DNA from: Candidatus Fermentibacteraceae bacterium
Lineage (GTDB): Bacteria; Fermentibacterota; Fermentibacteria; Fermentibacterales; JCC-6
Assembly: GCA_016744855.1 (NCBI GenBank)
Contig: JADGDO010000004.1
Location: 35,006 to 99,005 of the forward strand
Reading direction: 5' to 3'
DNA: 64,000 nt
Positions 59,286 to 64,000 of the stretch are shown piece after piece. The notes under the pieces were generated by a model, which had not been told where the DNA came from, ran no database searches, and worked only from the letters and a program-made list of their open reading frames with translations. Every line of letters begins with the position of its first letter. Positions within the stretch are counted from its first letter, which is position 1. The translations under genes and the position numbers were made by a program.

Positions 59286-59857
59286 TGAATGCCACCGGTA
59301 GAAATCTGTATTTCCCTTATACAGGATTGATTTTTTTGTTTTTCCTGATCGCTTGCGGAGCAGAACCAGAAGACTGGTCTGACGAAGATGGACAGATTCA
59401 GACAGTTGCTGACTTCAGACTAGTTCAAGCAGAGGATGGAATCAGAGATTGGATGCTTTCCGGTGACTCGGCTGTTTACCGGGAAACAGATAGCCTTCTT
59501 TTTATGACAGCGGTCAATATTGTATTCTACGAGAATGATGTTCCAGAAAGTTTTGTGAGAAGTGATACCGGCACTTCCGACATGGTAAATGGAGAAACCA
59601 TTCTCTGGGGAAATGTCCATGCAGAAAACAACTCAGGCAGAACCCTTGAAACCGATCTGCTTAACTGGTCTGATTCTATGGAAACTTTTGATACGGACTG
59701 TCTGGTTACTTTTGTAATCCCGGAAAGCACTGGAACAATAACAACCATTCACGGGAGGGGTGTTATTCTCGATACTGGCCTAAGTGCTGTCGGTGAGGTT
59801 ATTGTTCGAGATTCTTTCACTGCAGTTACTACCGGGGAGTTGCCCTTAGATGATTAA
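59285..59857 (+). CDS. lptC: LptC-like lipopolysaccharide export lipoprotein
   Basis: A 190-residue protein with an N-terminal hydrophobic segment YTGLIFLFFLIAC, a possible lipobox (LIAC) unlike the plain transmembrane anchor of E. coli LptC. The periplasmic part is the beta-jellyroll of the LptC/OstA family, with VADFRLVQAEDGIRDWMLSGDSAVYRETDSLLFMTAVNIVFYEND, then NGETILWGNVHAENNSGRTLETDLLNWSDS and a TTIHGRGVILDTGLSAV ending. It bridges LptB2FG to LptA. Identification rests on the jellyroll pattern and position before lptA-lptB. It overlaps kdsD by one base and lptA by 8. Confidence 0.85.
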   Translation: MNATGRNLYFPYTGLIFLFFLIACGAEPEDWSDEDGQIQTVADFRLVQAEDGIRDWMLSGDSAVYRETDSLLFMTAVNIVFYENDVPESFVRSDTGTSDMVNGETILWGNVHAENNSGRTLETDLLNWSDSMETFDTDCLVTFVIPESTGTITTIHGRGVILDTGLSAVGEVIVRDSFTAVTTGELPLDD

Positions 59858-60908
59858 ACACTCTGTTTCTATTTGTTTTGTTTTTTTTGTTTGCGCTGTT
59901 TCTTTTGCAGGGGTCTTTACTGTGACTTCTGATAATGCTTCTTCAACTGAACTGGAGAGCGGTGAATCAATTCTGGAATTGTTCGGGAATGTCGTAGTAA
60001 CAGACGATGAAGTAACCGTAACATCTGATTCTGCGACCATTTATCAGGATTCTGAAAGAGCTGAATTTACCGGTAATGTACATGCTGTTGCTGATACCCT
60101 CACTGCAACCGGGTATTTTCTTTCTTATTCCAAAATTACTGGTGTACTTATTCTTTCCGGCAATGCCTCGCTCACTGATGGAGCCTCAACATTAACTGCC
60201 GATCAGGTAGACTGGTTCAGATTCAGAAATATGGCTGCTGCAAAGGGATCTGTTGTTCTTCAGGGAGAGTGGCTTGGAATGGTTCAGGGAGAATATGCAC
60301 TGTACGACAGGGAGAGGCAAAGCCTTTTTGTAACGATTGATCCCGTACTGACCAGGGTTGAGAACTCGGACACTACTATTATCACAGCAGACCGTCTGGA
60401 ATTTTTTGAAGAGGGAGAACGCGCTGAAGCGCAAGGGAATGCTCATGTATCAATGAATTCCGGCGGCATGGAGTCATCCAGTGAATACCTGAGATATTTC
60501 GGAGAAGAAGACCGGATGGAGCTTATCGGTTCTCCTGAAATACTAGCAGAAGAAGGTATTATCAGCGGAGATTGGATGGAAATGTTTTTCAATTCAGGCG
60601 GAGCTGTCAATTTTTTAAGAATTGAGGGTGGGGCTGCAGGAGATCTGGTAGACCTTGAGAGCACCGTGAATTTTACCTCACAAAGGGCTGAATTTGCCTT
60701 TCTTTCCTCTGGAGATGATCTGGACAGCCTCCTTCTTCAGGGTGGGGCTGTTCTTGATGTAGCTGGTGAGGATTCGGTAAGAGTCGAAGTAAATACAATT
60801 AGTGCGGAGGAGATTGTTATCAGATTCCTTTCTGGAGAAGCGGATGAAATCATGGCCCGGGGAGGAGTCCGGGGAACATACAGCTGGAGTGGAGATTTTC
60901 GTGAGTGA
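59850..60908 (+). CDS. lptA: LptA/OstA-like periplasmic LPS transport protein, extended
   Basis: A 352-residue exported protein (signal MIKHSVSICFVFFVCAVSFAG), about twice the E. coli LptA length. Repeated OstA-type strands are seen: ILELFGNVVVTDDEVTVTSDSATIYQDSERAEFTGNVHAV, TLTATGYFLSYSKITGVLILSGNASLTDGASTLTADQVDWF, and a second block with IITADRLEFFEEGERAEAQGNAHVSMNSGGMESSSEYLRYFGEEDRMELIGSPEIL. It probably forms a longer jellyroll bridge for lipopolysaccharide crossing the periplasm. It overlaps lptC and lptB by 8 bases each. Confidence 0.86.
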   Translation: MIKHSVSICFVFFVCAVSFAGVFTVTSDNASSTELESGESILELFGNVVVTDDEVTVTSDSATIYQDSERAEFTGNVHAVADTLTATGYFLSYSKITGVLILSGNASLTDGASTLTADQVDWFRFRNMAAAKGSVVLQGEWLGMVQGEYALYDRERQSLFVTIDPVLTRVENSDTTIITADRLEFFEEGERAEAQGNAHVSMNSGGMESSSEYLRYFGEEDRMELIGSPEILAEEGIISGDWMEMFFNSGGAVNFLRIEGGAAGDLVDLESTVNFTSQRAEFAFLSSGDDLDSLLLQGGAVLDVAGEDSVRVEVNTISAEEIVIRFLSGEADEIMARGGVRGTYSWSGDFRE

Positions 60909-61644
60909 TCAGAACAAACGAGTCAGGCAGCTGGTAGTTAAAGACCTCGTTAAAACATACAGAAAACGCAAAGTGGTAAACGGTGTTAGTCTGGAAGTGA
61001 AAACCGGAGAGATTGTTGGTTTGCTGGGTCCTAATGGAGCTGGAAAAACAACATCCTTCAATCAGATTGTAGGTTTTATCAGACCGGATTCCGGTAGTGT
61101 TTTTCTTGATGATAACAATATCACAGGACTCCCTATGTACAAGAGAGCGCGCCTAGGTCTCGGCTATCTTCCCCAGGAATCAAGTGTTTTCAGAAAAATG
61201 ACTGTCGAAGATAATTTAATGTGTATCCTTGAAACTATGAAGCTAAGCAAAAAAGAAAGACTCATCAGGCAGGCACGTCTTCTGGAGGAACTCGGAATTA
61301 CCAGATTGGCAAAGCAGAAGGCTTTTACTCTCTCAGGGGGGGAAAGGCGACGGGTTGAAATAGCCCGTGCTCTTGTCACTGAACCTGCATTTTTGCTTCT
61401 CGATGAACCATTTGCAGGGATTGATCCTATTGCAGTCGCAGAAATTCAGGAGATTATCCGCAAACTTGCTGGATTGGGGTTGGGTGTTCTGATTACAGAT
61501 CACAGTGTCAGAGAAACTCTGGCAATAACTGATAGAGCGTATATAATGTATGATGGAAGAGTACTCATTTCCGGATCAGCTGAGGAATTGGCAAATGACC
61601 CGGAAGCAAGAAAAATCTATCTTGGAGAAAGGTTCTCGCTTTAG
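60901..61644 (+). CDS. lptB: LPS export ABC transporter ATP-binding protein
   Basis: The cytoplasmic ATPase of the LptB2FG extractor. About 247 residues: Walker A GLLGPNGAGKTTSFN, Q-loop YLPQESSVFRKMTVEDNL, signature LSGGERRRVEIARAL, Walker B FLLLDEPFAGIDP and the H-loop in ITDHSVRETL. The VEDNL and LDEPFAGIDPIAV strings are typical of LptB. The track's start at 60802 lies inside lptA; GTG 60901 just precedes the first conserved strand. lptF and lptG are not in the window. rpoN follows after one base, the classical lptB-rpoN order. Confidence 0.96.
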   Translation: MSDQNKRVRQLVVKDLVKTYRKRKVVNGVSLEVKTGEIVGLLGPNGAGKTTSFNQIVGFIRPDSGSVFLDDNNITGLPMYKRARLGLGYLPQESSVFRKMTVEDNLMCILETMKLSKKERLIRQARLLEELGITRLAKQKAFTLSGGERRRVEIARALVTEPAFLLLDEPFAGIDPIAVAEIQEIIRKLAGLGLGVLITDHSVRETLAITDRAYIMYDGRVLISGSAEELANDPEARKIYLGERFSL

Positions 61645-61645
61645 C

Positions 61646-63046
61646 ATGCCCGAGCTCAGAACAGAAATAAAACTGTCACAGGTACAGAAACTGGCTATTA
61701 CGCAAAGTCTGCGCCAGCAATTGGAGATCTTGCAGATGCCTTCCTTGGAACTGGATGGCCTTATATCTACTGAGTTATCCGAAAACCCTCTTCTCGAAGA
61801 AAACGAAACTTCTTCCGATAAAATTGAAGAAACTGAATTGTCTCCAGAGGAATCTGAAAGAGACGATACCAAGGAGGAAGACCCGCTTGATATCCTGAAG
61901 GAAATCGATGAAAGTATTGGTACCGCACCGTCCAGTAAATTCCGCGAGGAAGAGCAATGGCGTCCTGAAGCGGCAAACCCGGAGACCCTGAGTGAGTTTC
62001 TTCTCTCACAGCTTGACGGTCTGCAGATGTCCGAAGAACTGGAGAGCGCGGCTATATATGTGATCTATTCTCTCGACAGGAACGGACTTCTTCTGGTACC
62101 TTCAGACCAGCTGCAGATAGGTTGGGATGGTAGGGAGAAAACTCTCAGTGATGCCGTGGCTATCATTCAGACATTCGACCCACCCGGAGTAGCTCAGGAT
62201 TCTGCCAGAAATGTTCTTCTCTTCCAACTCATACGGGAAAACGGTGAAGCTTCAAGAGGTGACCTTGAATTCAAGATAATCAGTCAGTGTTTCAATGAGC
62301 TCGCTGAGAGACGTATTCTTTCTATTGCTTCCACTCTGCTCGTATCTCCTCATGAAGTTGAACTGGCGATAGAGAAGATAAAGAAACTCAATCCTTGGCC
62401 GGGGGCTGAGTTTGCCGGCAGTACCGGTACAACAGTTATCCCTGATGTTATTATTGAGAAGCACGACGATAAATTTATGGTTTTTCTTAATGACAATCGC
62501 TTCCCACACCTTTCGATCAGCGATAGGAATCGCAGGGTACTTGAATCCCCTTCCACAGGAGTGATTGAGAAAGATTATGTGAAGAAGAAGTTTAAAAGAG
62601 CCAGCTGGTTTATTAAAGCAATAAAACAACGACAGGAAACTGTTAAAAAAATATCAAATTTCATTGTTGAGACCCAGTGGGAATTTCTGCTTCACGGTGT
62701 AGAATCACTCAGACCTTTGACACTTCAGGAAGCCGCAAAAGCTCTTGGTTTTAATCAATCGACTATCAGCCGTGCAATCAACGGCAAATACGTGCAGTCT
62801 CCTCAAGGAATTCATGAGATGCGTTATTATTTCAGCAGGGGAAGTGCTGACGCTTCGGTTACAGCGATTTCAGTTAAGGAAGAGATAAAGAGAATTATTG
62901 ACGCTGAAGATGAATCCAAACCCTTCAGCGATGAGAAAATTGCCGACATGCTTAACAACAGCGGAACCACCATTAAAAGAAGAACGGTGGCTAATTACCG
63001 TAAAAAGATGGACATACCTGGCGCTAGAAAAAGAAGGCGCTTCTAA
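61646..63046 (+). CDS. rpoN: RNA polymerase sigma-54 factor
   Basis: Alternative sigma factor recognising -24/-12 promoters. About 466 residues from ATG 61646 (the track's TTG-frame start at 61550 lies in lptB). Region I is QSLRQQLEILQMPSLELDGLISTELSENPLLEE, followed by an acidic region II (61-100). The core-binding region has RNVLLFQL and LNPWPGAEFAGS. The DNA-binding helix-turn-helix is TLQEAAKALGFNQSTISRAINGKYVQSPQG, and the C-terminal RpoN box is KRRTVANYRKKMDIPGARKRR. Sigma-54-dependent promoters should therefore exist in this genome; I did not find a convincing one in the window. Confidence 0.96.
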   Translation: MPELRTEIKLSQVQKLAITQSLRQQLEILQMPSLELDGLISTELSENPLLEENETSSDKIEETELSPEESERDDTKEEDPLDILKEIDESIGTAPSSKFREEEQWRPEAANPETLSEFLLSQLDGLQMSEELESAAIYVIYSLDRNGLLLVPSDQLQIGWDGREKTLSDAVAIIQTFDPPGVAQDSARNVLLFQLIRENGEASRGDLEFKIISQCFNELAERRILSIASTLLVSPHEVELAIEKIKKLNPWPGAEFAGSTGTTVIPDVIIEKHDDKFMVFLNDNRFPHLSISDRNRRVLESPSTGVIEKDYVKKKFKRASWFIKAIKQRQETVKKISNFIVETQWEFLLHGVESLRPLTLQEAAKALGFNQSTISRAINGKYVQSPQGIHEMRYYFSRGSADASVTAISVKEEIKRIIDAEDESKPFSDEKIADMLNNSGTTIKRRTVANYRKKMDIPGARKRRRF

Positions 63047-63057
63047 GGGGATTTCGG

Positions 63058-64000
63058 ATGAGTAATGATGTTTTCAAGGGATACAGAGAAGCAACCAGAG
63101 AAATGATGGAAAAATTTGGCATCAGTGTCTGGGACGACATTATTCTTACTGCGGGGCCAAACACTTTTGAAGGGGTCGTTCTTCCTAGAAGTGAAACAGC
63201 TGACGCTAATCATATAGTCATTAAACTGGCTACTGGCTACAATATTGGAATTTTAGCATCCAAGGTTACAGGTGTCAAAATTCTCGGCTCCAAGAATGTT
63301 GTTTTTCAGATACCAGAGCAGGAATTCCCTTTCGATCCATCACATCCGAATGTAAAGCTCTTGGGCACAGGTGGTACAATCGCCAGCAGATTGGATTACA
63401 AAACAGGTGCTGTTATCCCAGCTTTCTCTCCCGGAGAACTCTATGGAGCAGTGCCAGAGCTTGCAGATATATGTAATCTCGAAACAGAGAAGCTGTTCGG
63501 AATATTCAGCGAGGATATGGGCCCCAAAGAGTACATCATCCTAGCAAAAGCAATAGAGAAGGAAATTGAAAAGGGCACCGCCGGAATAATGATCGGCCAC
63601 GGTACTGATACTCTCAGCCACACCGCTGCTGCCCTTACATATATGTGTCAGGACCTGCCGATCCCAGTTGTTCTGGTAGGCAGCCAGAGATCAAGCGATC
63701 GTCCTTCAAGCGATGCTGCTCTAAACCTGATACACGCAGCCAGAACAGCTGCTTTTTTCGATGCTGCAGAGGTTGTTGTGTGCATGTTCGGCCCAACCAG
63801 TGATGACTATGGTCTTTTGCATAGGGGCCCCCAGGTCAGAAAGATGCATTCAAGTTATAGAAGCACTTTCAGAACAATCGGTGACAGACCTCTAGCCATG
63901 GTTGACCGCGATAAATTCACATTTCTGAAGAAAGACTACATCAAGAGAGATCCGACGCGTAAACCCAATATTCGTCCAGTTTTCGATGACAGAGTGGGAA
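63058..64000 (+). CDS. gatD: Glutamyl-tRNA(Gln) amidotransferase subunit D (GatD), C-terminus cut by window edge
   Basis: The amidase subunit of the archaeal-type GatDE complex, which converts Glu-tRNA-Gln to Gln-tRNA-Gln using ammonia from Asn or Gln. Starting MSNDVFKGYREATREMMEKF, it has an N-terminal SH3-like domain (about 20-95: FEGVVLPRSETADANHIVIKL, GYNIGI). The asparaginase core has catalytic T107 in LLGTGGTIASRL, the second Thr-Asp in GHGTDTLSHTAAALTYM, and VLVGSQRSSDRPSSDAALNL, the GatD form of the lysine loop. AAGGGG lies seven bases before the ATG. The gene runs past base 64000. Lone L-asparaginase I is the alternative, but it lacks this N-terminal domain. gatE should lie beyond the window. 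Confidence 0.88.
   Translation, partial: MSNDVFKGYREATREMMEKFGISVWDDIILTAGPNTFEGVVLPRSETADANHIVIKLATGYNIGILASKVTGVKILGSKNVVFQIPEQEFPFDPSHPNVKLLGTGGTIASRLDYKTGAVIPAFSPGELYGAVPELADICNLETEKLFGIFSEDMGPKEYIILAKAIEKEIEKGTAGIMIGHGTDTLSHTAAALTYMCQDLPIPVVLVGSQRSSDRPSSDAALNLIHAARTAAFFDAAEVVVCMFGPTSDDYGLLHRGPQVRKMHSSYRSTFRTIGDRPLAMVDRDKFTFLKKDYIKRDPTRKPNIRPVFDDRVG

Noticed and set aside
1-64000. Mobile elements, prophage, toxin-antitoxin or restriction systems, tRNA/rRNA genes
   Set aside because: I looked for transposase, integrase, inverted terminal repeats, short addiction pairs, and T-loop (GGTTCGAnTCC) sequences and saw none that could be supported.

Overview
This 64 kb window is a chromosomal segment of a Gram-negative (diderm) bacterium. 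It has a KDO/lipopolysaccharide export operon (kdsB-kdsA-kdsC-kdsD-lptC-lptA-lptB-rpoN). It also encodes two secreted metalloproteases whose C-terminal ends look like type IX secretion sorting domains, several TPR and beta-propeller lipoproteins, an LL-diaminopimelate aminotransferase, an archaeal-type phosphoglycerate mutase and an archaeal-type GatD. T9SS-like C-termini, PorV-like barrel proteins and DUF2723 membrane enzymes point to the FCB superphylum (Fibrobacteres-Chlorobi-Bacteroidetes and related candidate phyla such as Fermentibacteria). The phylum is inference. No rRNA, tRNA, insertion sequence, prophage or CRISPR array was seen, and the window reads as ordinary core chromosome. TTG is a very common start codon here (at least ten genes), so several starts were set by Shine-Dalgarno position rather than by the first ATG.

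Layout. 1-4.0 kb (minus): a truncated pyruvate:ferredoxin oxidoreductase (nifJ) behind asnS. Upstream of asnS is a 336-base gap holding a structured, possibly non-coding RNA that ends in a terminator hairpin. 4.1-12.5 kb: small clusters holding an unknown protein plus an Isf-type flavoprotein plus a secreted protein; a YhcC-like radical SAM protein divergent from an arylamine N-acetyltransferase/DUF4416 pair; an aminotransferase; a glycosyltransferase/DUF3108/RNase HIII operon; and an acidic heptad-repeat lipoprotein with a strong terminator. 12.7-16.4 kb: a 1258-residue protein with the architecture of soluble adenylyl cyclase (two cyclase domains, AAA/NTPase, TPRs). 16.5-23.5 kb (minus): Mg-chelatase-like ChlD and ChlI AAA+ proteins, a beta-propeller lipoprotein, a DUF6790 membrane protein, and an XPD-like helicase fused to a PD-(D/E)XK nuclease domain.

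23.6-39.2 kb (plus) is one nearly gapless run of 19 co-directional genes: dapL, folB, folK, a deoxynucleoside kinase, panC, panD, a short glmU, HIT hydrolase, LytR_C protein, rsfS, argS, PfkB kinase, purM, apgM, mnmA, nadA, peptidase C26, manA and manC. Most neighbours overlap by 4-30 bases or abut. It is an anabolic and translation superoperon ending in GDP-mannose synthesis. A convergent L,D-transpeptidase follows, and then a TPR lipoprotein whose 3' end and terminator stem have been tandemly duplicated in 49-bp units.

41.4-50.1 kb (minus): a biotin carrier and carboxyltransferase pair (methylmalonyl-CoA decarboxylase or acyl-CoA carboxylase type) lies downstream of four overlapping genes for large membrane proteins. 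One is a DUF2723 protein (TMEM260-like, putative O-mannosyltransferase) and two combine multi-spanning N-termini with TPR-like C-termini. I read this as an envelope or protein glycosylation module. 50.1-53.6 kb: two paralogous secreted HEFQH metalloproteases separated by a hairpin. 53.8-64 kb (plus): a beta-CASP RNase-like hydrolase, a PorV/FadL-like outer-membrane protein, the kds-lpt-rpoN operon, and a GatD cut by the window edge. AsnRS at one end and GatD at the other suggest that Asn-tRNA is charged directly while Gln-tRNA is made by transamidation.
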